Positions 1 through 7,802 of a DNA stretch of 64,000 bases are shown here, piece by piece. The first letter of the stretch is position 1. Every line of letters begins with the position of its first letter. The notes below the pieces were generated by a model. It saw only the letters and a program-made list of their open reading frames with translations. It had not been told where the DNA came from and ran no database searches. The DNA comes from Litorimonas sp947503715 (GTDB lineage Bacteria > Pseudomonadota > Alphaproteobacteria > Caulobacterales > Maricaulaceae), in contig NZ_CP189850.1 of assembly GCF_050271975.1 (NCBI RefSeq), positions 930,001 through 994,000 of the forward strand. Direction: 5' to 3'. The translations under genes were made by a program, and so were the position numbers.

Positions 1-74
1 GCCAGATCGAATGGGCCCTACGTGAGGCCCTGCGCCGCGAAGGACGCCTCAAAAAGGAGACGAAGGATGAGTAA
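1..74 (+). CDS. C-terminal end of a ribbon-helix-helix (Arc-like) protein, partial
   Basis: An open frame enters from the left edge (first full codon at 3) and ends at TAA 72-74. The visible 23 residues contain QIEWALREALRRE, which resembles the second helix of Arc/HicB-type ribbon-helix-helix proteins of the QIEWLLREAVRR kind; these are small dimeric DNA-binding regulators. The stop overlaps the start of the next gene by 8 bases, so the two are probably translated together. Only the tail is visible, so the assignment rests on one short motif and could be wrong. Confidence 0.55.
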   Translation, partial: QIEWALREALRREGRLKKETKDE

Positions 75-249
75 ACGTTGGCAGTATAGAGTTGAGACGG
101 TGAAGGTCTCAATGTGGAATTCAAAGATCGAAAAACATGATGCGCAGATTCAAGACCGCCTCACGCGATTGGGCATTGAGGGATGGGAGCTTGTCTCGGT
201 CACGCCTTACGGCACGTCACAGCGCCTTTATCTTAAGCGGGCGAGTTAG
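67..249 (+). CDS. Small DUF4177-like protein, first of a tandem pair
   Basis: This is a 60-residue protein of unknown function. The ATG at 67 is preferred over an in-frame start at 22 because AAAAAGGAG lies at 51-59, at workable distance, and because the conserved pattern begins here. The pattern is an N-terminal W-x-Y-R/K stretch (KRWQYRVETVKV), a central LGIEGWELVSV and a C-terminal aromatic-basic strand (RLYLKR), which is the layout of the DUF4177 fold. It overlaps the ribbon-helix-helix gene and abuts the next gene without a gap (TAG then ATG), so all three look like one operon. No catalytic residues or signal peptide are visible. Confidence 0.7.
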   Translation: MSKRWQYRVETVKVSMWNSKIEKHDAQIQDRLTRLGIEGWELVSVTPYGTSQRLYLKRAS

Positions 250-426
250 ATGTCGGACCGTTGGGAATATAAAATCATACAGGGCGACAGCAAAGGCCTG
301 ACAGGCGATTCCATTCGCGCCAGCAGCGAGACGATGCTGAATAATTTCGGCCTGCAGGGCTGGGAATGTTACCACGTCAAAACCGATACCTATCCCAGTG
401 TGTTCTACCTGAAACGGCGGCGATGA
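250..426 (+). CDS. Small DUF4177-like protein, second of a tandem pair
   Basis: This is a 58-residue frame starting at ATG 250, immediately after the stop of the previous gene, and ending at TGA 424-426. It repeats the same pattern as its neighbour: RWEYKII at the start, FGLQGWECYHV in the middle and VFYLKRRR at the end. It is therefore most likely a diverged duplicate. The zero spacing suggests translational coupling. Function is unknown; tandem pairs of such small proteins could form a heterodimer, which is inference. Confidence 0.65.
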   Translation: MSDRWEYKIIQGDSKGLTGDSIRASSETMLNNFGLQGWECYHVKTDTYPSVFYLKRRR

Positions 427-528
427 TCCGCCCATAGGCAGAACCCATATTTCCCATAGTAAAAATATGATGGCCCTGTTCGTCTCTCATTCGTAGGTAA
501 ATGTAAGAAACTATTACAGGAGATCATC

Positions 529-2052
529 ATGCGCCTTTCAATCCGTCAAACGGCTCTCACATCCGCGGCCCTCTCGCTCATGGCGGCTCCGGCCTTTGCC
601 GACGATATTTCATTCGCCGCCGCCGATACGGCGCTCAGCGATCATGTTGTGCTCTATCTGAATGATGACTTGAGCCTGCCGGCGGATATGAACGACGAGA
701 TGTCTGACGCGCTGACCCGTGCGATTGAAGGCTCTGGATTTAAGGGTGATTTCGGGACCAGCCAGCATTTCTATGGACTTGGGGATATGAAGTCCGTGAC
801 TGTCATTGGAACGGGCGGGGATGTTCTCACGCGTCGTAATCTTCATGATCTGGGTGGACATGCCGTCAAAGCACCGGGTGAGGGGGCGCTGACGATTGTC
901 GTTGACGGATTAAACACGGATGTCACTGCACCAAGCGCGGATCTGGCCCTGGGTTACCGCCTCGGCGATTACAGCTTCACGACTTATAAAACGGGCGACC
1001 TGCCCGAAGATCGGGACGTGATTTTTGCGGGCTCAGATAACCGTGCGGCAGATGCGCTGACGGAGACGGATTATGAAGGTGTTGCCGATGCGATCTCCAT
1101 GGTCCGCGATCTCGGCAATGCGCCGGGGCTTGAAGTTTATCCCGAAACATTTGTCGACCGCGTCCGCAATGAATCGCGCGGTATCGCGAACCTGAAAATC
1201 AGTGTCATGGGCGTGCGCGAGATGGAACGCGAGGGGATGGGCGCCATCCTCGGTGTCGGGAAGGGGTCCGTCCATGATCCGCGTTTGCTCATTCTGGAAT
1301 ATAACGGCGCGGCCTCCAGCGAAGCTCCGCTTGCTCTAGTCGGAAAGGGCATCACCTTTGATACGGGCGGGATCAGCCTGAAACCCAATAGCGGTCAGTG
1401 GTTGATGAAATCCGATCTGTCCGGTGCGGCGGCTGTCGCAGGGACATTGATTTCGACGGCGAAACGCGGCGCGGATATCAATCTTGTCGGCGTCATGCCA
1501 CTCGCCGAAAATATGCCGGACGGGAAAGCCATTCGTCCGGGGGATGTGCTGACGACTTATAACGGTAAAACGATTGAAGTTATGTCGACCGATGCGGAAG
1601 GTCGACTCCTGTTCGTCGATGCTGTGCCCTATACGATTGAAAAATACGAGCCCGAGCTCATTGTCAATATCGCAACTCTGACAGGCTCTGTTGGACGCGC
1701 CTTGAGCGATGAATATGGCGGTGTGATTACACGCGATTTCGAACTCGCACAGACGATGATGGATATTGGTGAACGGTCCGGCGAAGACGTCTGGCCGCTC
1801 CCGCTTCATCCTAACCATTATAAGCAAATCAAATCCGACATCGCTGATATTAAATCGACGGCCGGTTCACCGGGTGCTTCTATCGGCGCAGCGGTGATCG
1901 GCACATTTGTCGAAGAGGATCAACCGTGGGTTCATATTGATATGGCCGGCGTCGACTGGCGTGACAGCCCAACTCCAACAGCCCCCAAAGGCCATGCAGG
2001 CTGGGGCGTTCGGTTTATGGATCAACTGGTCCGCGATTATGAGGCGGAGTAG
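529..2052 (+). CDS. Exported M17 leucyl aminopeptidase
   Basis: This 507-residue metallopeptidase removes N-terminal residues from peptides using two metal ions. The M17 signatures are present: GKGITFDTGG near residue 273 (metal-binding Lys and Asp), and STDAEGRLLFVDA near 352, where Asp and Glu are ligands. The family usually has N before TDAEGR, so S is a small deviation. Unlike cytosolic PepA it carries a clear signal peptide (residues 1-24, ending APAFA), so it should act in the periplasm or outside. An AGGAG at 519-523 precedes the ATG. It stands alone, convergent with the Sel1-repeat gene, and probably serves peptide scavenging. Confidence 0.92.
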   Translation: MRLSIRQTALTSAALSLMAAPAFADDISFAAADTALSDHVVLYLNDDLSLPADMNDEMSDALTRAIEGSGFKGDFGTSQHFYGLGDMKSVTVIGTGGDVLTRRNLHDLGGHAVKAPGEGALTIVVDGLNTDVTAPSADLALGYRLGDYSFTTYKTGDLPEDRDVIFAGSDNRAADALTETDYEGVADAISMVRDLGNAPGLEVYPETFVDRVRNESRGIANLKISVMGVREMEREGMGAILGVGKGSVHDPRLLILEYNGAASSEAPLALVGKGITFDTGGISLKPNSGQWLMKSDLSGAAAVAGTLISTAKRGADINLVGVMPLAENMPDGKAIRPGDVLTTYNGKTIEVMSTDAEGRLLFVDAVPYTIEKYEPELIVNIATLTGSVGRALSDEYGGVITRDFELAQTMMDIGERSGEDVWPLPLHPNHYKQIKSDIADIKSTAGSPGASIGAAVIGTFVEEDQPWVHIDMAGVDWRDSPTPTAPKGHAGWGVRFMDQLVRDYEAE

Positions 2053-2067
2053 GGCTTACCTTATAAC

Positions 2068-3219
2068 TCAGGGGGTGAAGCCATATTTGGTCTTCACCTC
2101 GTTAATCTCTGCGGAAAGCTTTAAGCGTTGAGCCGCTCGTTTTTCCTCGGGTGAGGCTGAGCCCTCGATCATCATATCAAAGAGTTTTAAAGCGAGATCG
2201 TCGCCATTATCGGCGGCGACGATTAATCCCGCCAAACCTTTATCCAATTCCACAGCGCGGCCTTCACCCGAAATCAACATACCTGACAGGCCGCGCAAGG
2301 CATGGGCGCTCCCCAATTTAGCGGCGGTGTCATAGGCATCAAATGCGGCTTGAAAATTGACATCAGTGCCGTCGCCTTGCGCGCTCATAACGGCAAAACT
2401 GATTAATCCATTTATATGATTCTGTTCGGCGGACGCTTTTACCCATTTATAAGCCTCAGCCTGATCAACGGCTATGCCAAGCCCCTGTAAGAGGGCCATG
2501 GCATAATACCATTGGGCTCTTGCATCGCCAGCTTTGGCAGACTGTGCGAACCATGGGGTTGCGGCCGCTGGATCCGTCGGCCCGCCCCAGCCGCTTTGTA
2601 AAGCCCGTCCCATGATAAAAGCGCAATAGCTTTCTGAGGGTTCGTGTTCACTACATTGCGTCGCGGTTTCACGGACCTTATCCATTTGCGGGGCCCGCGC
2701 CCCATACCCCATGAGGTATGGCTCCAGAAGCTGACTGGCGGTGAGGGCGCCTATCGTTTCTGATTCACGTAAGGGATCCAGAAGCGAAAATGCGCGATCA
2801 TGTGCAGCAGGGTCTTCATTCCCCAGCAACCGTAAGCCTAGATTGAGAGCAGCAGCCTCGCTGCCCCGCTCTACGGCCCGTTCGAGGGCAGCTCCGGCTT
2901 TCACAGAGTCAGGCGTCACGGTTTCAAAAATTTGTCCTTCATAAATCAGGGCGAGGGCATTCGGGGCTTCAGCACTGCCAAGCTCATCAGCCCGGAGCAT
3001 CATGGCTATAACGGCGTCTGCTTGATCCGAGGTCACGGTCTGTTCTTCCAAAGCCTCCATCGCATTGAAGGCGAGCGTGAAGGCGGCTTGGCCGTCACCG
3101 GCCTCCATCAATTGCGAGAGTGTTGCATCATCCAGTTTGGCGTAATCGGGTTCTGCGGCGACGGCAGAAACCCCAATCATGAGGGAGAGGCAAAGGGAGA
3201 GTAAAAGGCGGAGAAACAT
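2068..3219 (-). CDS. Exported Sel1-like repeat protein
   Basis: This 383-residue protein has a signal peptide (residues 1-22, ending VSAVAA) followed by Sel1-type helical repeats, visible as recurring A-x-x-W-[YF]-x-x-[AS]-A-x-x-G-x-x-x-A units, for example around residues 190-320 (ATPWFAQSAKAGDARAQWYY). Such repeats mediate protein-protein contacts in envelope signalling or secretion. No enzyme motif is seen. The start is immediately preceded by a palindrome at 3222-3240 and no clear Shine-Dalgarno is visible. It lies downstream of and co-directional with dnaA. The function of this member is unknown. Confidence 0.8.
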   Translation of the reverse strand: MFLRLLLSLCLSLMIGVSAVAAEPDYAKLDDATLSQLMEAGDGQAAFTLAFNAMEALEEQTVTSDQADAVIAMMLRADELGSAEAPNALALIYEGQIFETVTPDSVKAGAALERAVERGSEAAALNLGLRLLGNEDPAAHDRAFSLLDPLRESETIGALTASQLLEPYLMGYGARAPQMDKVRETATQCSEHEPSESYCAFIMGRALQSGWGGPTDPAAATPWFAQSAKAGDARAQWYYAMALLQGLGIAVDQAEAYKWVKASAEQNHINGLISFAVMSAQGDGTDVNFQAAFDAYDTAAKLGSAHALRGLSGMLISGEGRAVELDKGLAGLIVAADNGDDLALKLFDMMIEGSASPEEKRAAQRLKLSAEINEVKTKYGFTP

Positions 3220-3221
3220 GA

Positions 3222-3240
3222 CGTCAGGTTAAACCTGACG
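3222..3240. promoter_or_regulatory. 19-bp palindrome between dnaA and the Sel1-repeat gene
   Basis: CGTCAGGTTAAACCTGACG has 8-base self-complementary arms (CGTCAGGT/ACCTGACG). It sits 3 bases upstream of the Sel1-repeat start codon and 43 bases past the dnaA stop. It may be an operator, a leader hairpin covering the ribosome entry site, or a weak dnaA terminator; no T-run follows on the minus strand. Confidence 0.4.
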
Positions 3241-3283
3241 GATCGTCAAACGCAACCTATTGGTGGGATAGGCTTTATAAGCT

Positions 3284-4795
3284 CTAAGCCTTCAACAACG
3301 TTTCCACTGTCTCGATCTGCGCGTTGAAGGCGGCGTCATCGGCGCGGAGTTGGTCGATGCGCTTGACGGCGTGCATGACCGTTGTGTGGTCACGTCCGCC
3401 AAAGCGACGGCCAATATCGGGCAGTGAGCGTTTGGTCAATTTTTTGGACAGATACATGGCGACCTGTCGCGGACGTGCGATGACGCGGGCGCGGCGCTTG
3501 CTGACCATATCCGTCGGCGTAACGGAGAAGACTTCGCAGACGGCGCGTTGGATGCGGTCTACCGTTAGGCGTTGGCCCATCATGTAGCGTGAATCCGAGA
3601 GGGTCTCCTGCACGCTTTCCAAGGTGATGGCTGTGCCGAGAAATTCGCTCTGCGCGACGATCTGGTTAAAGGCGCCTTCGAGATCGCGCGGTGTCGCATT
3701 CATGCGCGCGGCGAGATGGTCGCGCGCATTTTGCGGAATGGCAAGGTCCGGCTGTCCGCTGGTCCGGCGGCGCTGGATCAGGCGGTCGAGAATACGCAGA
3801 CGTAGCTCATAATCCGCCGCGCCGATCTTACAAACCAATCCGGACGACATATAGCTCTTGAGGCGCTCTGACGCTTTGTCGATCTTGTCCGGATGGCGGT
3901 CGGCGGCGATCAGGATTTGTTTGCCGCCATCGACAAGGCTGACGAGCGTATGGAGCAGTTCTTCCTGGCTGCCCGGCTTATCCGCAATGAAATGCGCATC
4001 ATCTATGACGAGTAGGTCGACGTCGCGCAGGGAGGCTTTAAACGCTGAAATCCCCTCGCGGCCCTGACCGCGCACAGAAGCGACGAAGGTTGAGACAAAA
4101 TCTTCTGCGGAGATGAAGCGCATGCGTTTTTCCGGCGAATTCTCGCGGAACGCATTTTCAATCGCATAGAGCAAGTGGGTCTTCCCCATCCCATTCGTGC
4201 CGTGAATGACGATGGGATTATATTGCGGTGCGCGACCCTTTCCGGCATTCTGCGCGACTTGGCGCGCGACAGCCATGGCAAGCTCATTGGATTGGCCGAC
4301 AACGAAATTGTCAAAGGTGAAGCGATCACGCGGGCTTTCGCCTGTGGCTGTTGCGGGCGCTATTTCCGCTTCTATTTTGGGCGCTGCCGCTGCGCGCTCT
4401 GAAGGGATGGATGCGCCAAGCCCTGCGACGCGGTCAGCGGGCTGGGCGGTCCGGATTGGTGCGCGGACGGCACCTGGATTGGCGACAAAGGACAAACGGC
4501 GCGGGGGATCGACCTGATCATGTTTCTCCCAGAGACGGCGGACAGTATCCGCGTAATTGGCTTCAATCTTGGAGGTGATAAATTTTGTGGGCGCGGCGAG
4601 GGTGACAATGGATTCGTCCGCTTGCGTAATGTGCAGGCGTCCGGTCCAAGAGCGGTGAACATTCGGACCCAATGCATAGGCCAAATCTGTCTTAACCTGT
4701 TTCCACGTATTATGTGCGGATTGCAGGGGCGGCTCACCTGTATAAAGATCAGGGGCCTTCACTCTGTCTGTCATACTGTCAGCCGCTCTGCCCAT
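3284..4795 (-). CDS. dnaA: Chromosomal replication initiator DnaA
   Basis: DnaA binds 9-mer boxes at the origin, oligomerises with ATP and melts DNA; it is also a transcription factor. The sequence shows an N-terminal domain, a variable Ala/Pro-rich linker (about 100-155), the AAA+ core with Walker A GTNGMGKTH (near 200) and Walker B LLVIDDAHF, and domain IV ending with the DNA-binding signature GGRDHTTVMHAV (near 465). I chose ATG 4795: AGGAG at 4806-4802 touches the ATG at 4801 but stands 6 bases from the one at 4795. A further ATG at 4774 is possible. rpsT lies upstream in the same direction, as in Caulobacter. The 520-base gap upstream is rich in GANTC sites. Confidence 0.97.
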   Translation of the reverse strand: MGRAADSMTDRVKAPDLYTGEPPLQSAHNTWKQVKTDLAYALGPNVHRSWTGRLHITQADESIVTLAAPTKFITSKIEANYADTVRRLWEKHDQVDPPRRLSFVANPGAVRAPIRTAQPADRVAGLGASIPSERAAAAPKIEAEIAPATATGESPRDRFTFDNFVVGQSNELAMAVARQVAQNAGKGRAPQYNPIVIHGTNGMGKTHLLYAIENAFRENSPEKRMRFISAEDFVSTFVASVRGQGREGISAFKASLRDVDLLVIDDAHFIADKPGSQEELLHTLVSLVDGGKQILIAADRHPDKIDKASERLKSYMSSGLVCKIGAADYELRLRILDRLIQRRRTSGQPDLAIPQNARDHLAARMNATPRDLEGAFNQIVAQSEFLGTAITLESVQETLSDSRYMMGQRLTVDRIQRAVCEVFSVTPTDMVSKRRARVIARPRQVAMYLSKKLTKRSLPDIGRRFGGRDHTTVMHAVKRIDQLRADDAAFNAQIETVETLLKA

Positions 4796-4806
4796 TGCCA
4801 TCTCCT

Positions 4807-5234
4807 ATCGAAAGACCATTTGTTTCCAAGCCGTACGAAACCGGCGACCTGAAAACACAAGTCTTTGAAATCCTTATCTAATGTGAACACCTGTCCCATC
4901 CTCACTTCCACAGTGATAGACGTGTCAGGGTTTCCCCGAACCGGATGGTCCTGCCCCCGCGGGCACATCCGATGACCCTTATTAACCAGCCCTTTTTCAT
5001 ACCGTCAACGTGATAAAAATCGAATCGGCACCGATTCAGTTCTTGACTCGAAAAGGCCTTTGAATCGCAACCGTTTTTCCACTGAAAATAAATTCACAAA
5101 TTTGTCACAGAAAATTCTTGACTCTGAACGGTTCGTCAGGGGTGTTGGGACGCGGCGAGGTTTCACCCGATTCTTGTAAATTTTTGCAAGAGATCGCCGC
5201 GCGGAAACCGCCCTGCCGAGATCAACCCGCCATG
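4807..5234 (-). promoter_or_regulatory. dnaA upstream control region with six GANTC sites
   Basis: This is the non-coding stretch between dnaA and the rpsT terminator. GANTC, the CcrM methylation target, occurs at 5022, 5033, 5046, 5063, 5120 and 5169, six times in 152 bases where about 0.6 would be expected by chance. A direct repeat TTCTTGACTC occurs at 5041-5050 and 5115-5124, each copy containing a GANTC. No convincing DnaA box or repeat array was found, so I do not call it an origin. Methylation control of dnaA is known in Caulobacter; its operation here is inference. Confidence 0.6.
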
Positions 5235-5267
5235 AAAAAAGCCGCCTCCCTAAGGGAATACGGCTTT
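5235..5267 (-). terminator. Intrinsic terminator after rpsT
   Basis: On the minus strand AAAGCCG (5267-5261) pairs with CGGCTTT (5244-5238), with a 16-base loop that can pair internally (CCCTTAGGG), followed by a run of T. It lies about 50 bases past the rpsT stop and separates rpsT from dnaA transcription. Confidence 0.85.
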
Positions 5268-5315
5268 GAAATCTACGGGACCGCAGCGCAGGCGGCCAAA
5301 GTAAGAGAGCGGCAA

Positions 5316-5579
5316 TTAGCCGATCGCTTTAACGCGCTTGTTCAGACGCGAAATTTTGCGGCTGGCTGTGTTCTTGTGGAAGATGCCTTTGGACACGGCG
5401 CGCATCATGGCGGGCTCTGCATCTTTCAGGGCAGCTGTTGCAGCTGTCTTATCACCTGCCGTGATCGCATCTTCGACGCGACGCAGGAAAGTCCGGACGG
5501 ATGACCGACGGGCTTTGTTGACGGCCGTCTTGCGGGCCATTTTACGGACGTTCTTCTTAGCGGAGGACGTATTTGCCAT
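5316..5579 (-). CDS. rpsT: 30S ribosomal protein S20
   Basis: This 87-residue basic protein matches S20 in length and pattern: MANTSSAKKNVRKMARK at the start, a central RTFLRRVEDAI helix and KGIFHKNTASRKISRLNKRV near the end. S20 binds 16S rRNA early in small-subunit assembly. It lies upstream of dnaA on the same strand, an order conserved in Caulobacter and relatives. Its own intrinsic terminator follows, and a GC-rich hairpin stands in its leader. The Shine-Dalgarno is weak (AAGAG). Confidence 0.97.
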   Translation of the reverse strand: MANTSSAKKNVRKMARKTAVNKARRSSVRTFLRRVEDAITAGDKTAATAALKDAEPAMMRAVSKGIFHKNTASRKISRLNKRVKAIG

Positions 5580-5612
5580 GTTTCACTCTTTCATCTTCGT
5601 TCAATGCACAAA

Positions 5613-5632
5613 GCCCGCGTCCATGCGCGGGC
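5613..5632 (-). terminator. GC-rich hairpin between echA and rpsT
   Basis: GCCCGCG and CGCGGGC form a perfect 7-bp stem with a 6-base loop, followed on the minus strand by TTTG. It can serve as terminator of the enoyl-CoA hydratase gene or as a leader structure of rpsT; the short T-run makes the terminator call uncertain. Confidence 0.5.
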
Positions 5633-5707
5633 AGGCTAATTCTTGGTGGCCATATACGGAGGGAGTCGCAGGTCGTCAATAGGGCGTTTAGACGGCTCTA
5701 CAGTGCC

Positions 5708-6484
5708 CTACCGATTTTTAAAATGCGGTTTCCGCTTCTCGATGAAAGCGGCCATGCCTTCCTTCTGGTCATGGGTTGTAAACATGCTCTGGAACAGGCG
5801 ACGCTCATAGCGGATGCCTTGGGCAAGGCTCATCTCGAATCCGGCCTCAACTGTCTCTTTGGTCATCATGGCGATGGGTTGGGATTGGCTCGCGATTTTG
5901 GCCGCGGCCTCTTTCGCCGTCTCCATCAACTTATCCAGCGGCACAACGCGACTGACGAGTCCGGCCCGTTCCGCCTCATCCGCGTCCATCATCCGACCCG
6001 TCAGACAGAGGTCCATCGTCTTGGCTTTGCCAACCGCGCGGAGCATGCGTTGCGTCCCGCCCATACCGGGCATGACGCCCAGATTTATCTCAGGCTGGCC
6101 GAATTTCGCATTATCTGCCGCGATGATGAAATCACACATCATGGCGACTTCGCAGCCACCGCCCAAGGCGTAACCCGCGACCGCCGCGATGATCGGCTTG
6201 CGGAACCGCTCTGTGGCCATGTGGTTTTCCTCGAACCGGTCATTTTTATACAGGCCCAGATAATCATCCTCGGCCATATCTTTAATGTCCGCCCCTGCGG
6301 CGAAAGCTTTCTCATTCCCGGTTAGGATGACACAGCTCACGGAATCATCCGCTTCCAGCTTGCTCAGCGCATCGGCGAGCTCTTTCATCATATTCAGGTT
6401 CAGGGCGTTTAGCGCCTTGGGGCGGTCCATCTGAATGATGGCCACCGCGCCGTCACGCGTCAGTTCAATATCGTCATAAGCCAT
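5708..6484 (-). CDS. Enoyl-CoA hydratase
   Basis: This is a 258-residue crotonase-family enzyme, the usual length for short-chain enoyl-CoA hydratase, which adds water to trans-2-enoyl-CoA in beta-oxidation. The oxyanion-hole segments are visible at KAFAAGADIKDM (near 60) and GYALGGGCEVAMMCD (near 105), and catalytic Glu residues lie in CEVAMM and in FGQPEINLG (near 135). It sits between the broken RDD gene and rpsT on the same strand; Caulobacter has the same hydratase-rpsT-dnaA order. No signal peptide, so cytosolic. Confidence 0.92.
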   Translation of the reverse strand: MAYDDIELTRDGAVAIIQMDRPKALNALNLNMMKELADALSKLEADDSVSCVILTGNEKAFAAGADIKDMAEDDYLGLYKNDRFEENHMATERFRKPIIAAVAGYALGGGCEVAMMCDFIIAADNAKFGQPEINLGVMPGMGGTQRMLRAVGKAKTMDLCLTGRMMDADEAERAGLVSRVVPLDKLMETAKEAAAKIASQSQPIAMMTKETVEAGFEMSLAQGIRYERRLFQSMFTTHDQKEGMAAFIEKRKPHFKNR

Positions 6485-6542
6485 TGGGGGATGCTCTCTC
6501 TCAAAATTCTATCGGCCCGCATAGCGTGGCAGGGCGGGGAGT

Positions 6543-6965
6543 TCAATTGGGTGCAACGTAGTGAAGGGGAACGGCACGCGTATTGGATTCGTAGTCCCAC
6601 CAATATGTACCATCTTTGACATGGCGATTTCCGAGCCACGTTATGAAGCCTAAAAAGAAGGCGACAAAGCCCAGTATAAACCTGACGATGTAGTGAGGTT
6701 TTTCGTCAATAGCCGGTATGATTTGTTAACCCAAAACGCGCTGACCGACTGTGGCTTCGAAACAGGCATTCCCAATTGTGAAATAGAGAGAAAACAGTCC
6801 AAAAACTATCAAAAGCACAACGCCGTCTGACGGGTCAGCCGGTACGAAAATATTAAGCGGTATTCCGATTATGGCTGACAGAAACAGCATATCAACTTGT
6901 ATTGCGGCCCACCGGGTTCCCAGCCCAACAGGAATCAATTTGTGCGTGGACCTTCTGGTCTTCAC
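6543..6965 (-). pseudogene. RDD-family membrane protein broken by an in-frame stop
   Basis: RDD proteins are small membrane proteins of poorly known role. The frame starts at GTG 6965, overlapping the mutM stop by 4 bases (an in-frame TTG lies at 6983), and reads TRWAAIQVDMLF, two hydrophobic segments, then GQRVLG, the usual family turn. There a TAA (6728-6726) interrupts it. The same frame continues for 60 codons with a third hydrophobic segment (VRFILGFVAFFLGFITWL) and a typical RDD tail ending at TGA 6545-6543. With the stop ignored, length and layout fit a whole RDD protein of about 140 residues. A single substitution is the simplest cause; read-through or sequencing error are alternatives. 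Confidence 0.75.
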
Positions 6966-7801
6966 CTCTGACACGCCCCGCAATAAAACGAACTCCGCCC
7001 GCTCTGCACAATACGCTTAATCGGCGCGTCGCAGATCTTGCAGGCTTCCCCCTCGCGGCCATAGACGTCGAAACTGTGTTGGAAATAGCCGAGTTTGCCG
7101 TCCGTATTGCTGAAATCGCGTAGGGAGCTGCCGCCTGCTGCTATGGCTTCCGTCAGAACGTCTTTGATATGTCCGGCCAGCGCATCAGTTTCCTCGACCT
7201 TTAACCGTCCCGCCGCGCGGCGCGGTGAAATGCCCGTGCGGTAGAGCGCTTCGCAGACATAGATATTGCCTAGCCCCGCCACAATGCGTTGGTCGAGGAG
7301 TGCGGCCTTGATCTTGCTCTTCTTGCCTTTCAGGGCTGCGCGCAGGACAGGACCGCTAAAGCCATTTCCCAGCGGTTCCGGCCCGATATGGTCGAGGCGG
7401 TAGGGCGCGTCTGCGGCGACGAGTTCCATGAACCCGAACCGACGCGGATCGTTGAATGTAATGGTTGTGCCATTATCCATCTCAAACACGACATGATGAT
7501 GTTTTGGATTGGCGGCATGTTCATGCACGAAATTGACGAGTGAAGGATCACCCTCAATTATGAACCGCCCGCTCATCCCCAGATGCATGAAGAGCCGCTC
7601 ACCGGAGGAGAGTTCCGCCTGCAGGAATTTTGCGCGGCGGGTCAGACGAGTGAGGGTCTGCCCCTGCACCCGCGCGATAAAATCAGGGTCGAAGGGAAAC
7701 CGCAGGTCGGGTCGGTTCAGCGTGACTTTCGCGAAAGTCGCGCCTTCCATAACGGGGGCTAGTCCCCGCCGGACAGTTTCAACTTCGGGGAGTTCGGGAA
7801 T
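6962..7801 (-). CDS. mutM: Formamidopyrimidine-DNA glycosylase with an ATT start
   Basis: MutM excises oxidised purines; Pro-2 is the nucleophile and Glu-3 the partner acid. The family N-terminus PELPEVETVRRGL is encoded in full from 7798 downward, but the codon before Pro is ATT (7801-7799), not ATG/GTG/TTG, and no normal start exists upstream before TGA 7825-7823. Starting at the ATG at 7750 would delete the catalytic residues. Other signatures are intact: H2TH helix AGLGNIYVCEALYRTGISPRR region and a C-terminal zinc finger C-x2-C/C-x2-C (CKICDAP...YCGACQR). The ATT is 1 base after the grpE stop, so coupled initiation is plausible. Length from ATT is 279 residues, normal for the family. Confidence 0.9.
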   Translation of the reverse strand: MPELPEVETVRRGLAPVMEGATFAKVTLNRPDLRFPFDPDFIARVQGQTLTRLTRRAKFLQAELSSGERLFMHLGMSGRFIIEGDPSLVNFVHEHAANPKHHHVVFEMDNGTTITFNDPRRFGFMELVAADAPYRLDHIGPEPLGNGFSGPVLRAALKGKKSKIKAALLDQRIVAGLGNIYVCEALYRTGISPRRAAGRLKVEETDALAGHIKDVLTEAIAAGGSSLRDFSNTDGKLGYFQHSFDVYGREGEACKICDAPIKRIVQSGRSSFYCGACQR

Positions 7802-7802
7802 T

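Noticed and set aside
4796..5315. Replication origin between dnaA and rpsT
   Set aside because: No array of DnaA boxes close to TTATNCACA and no AT-rich unwinding module were found. In related bacteria the origin is near hemE, not here.
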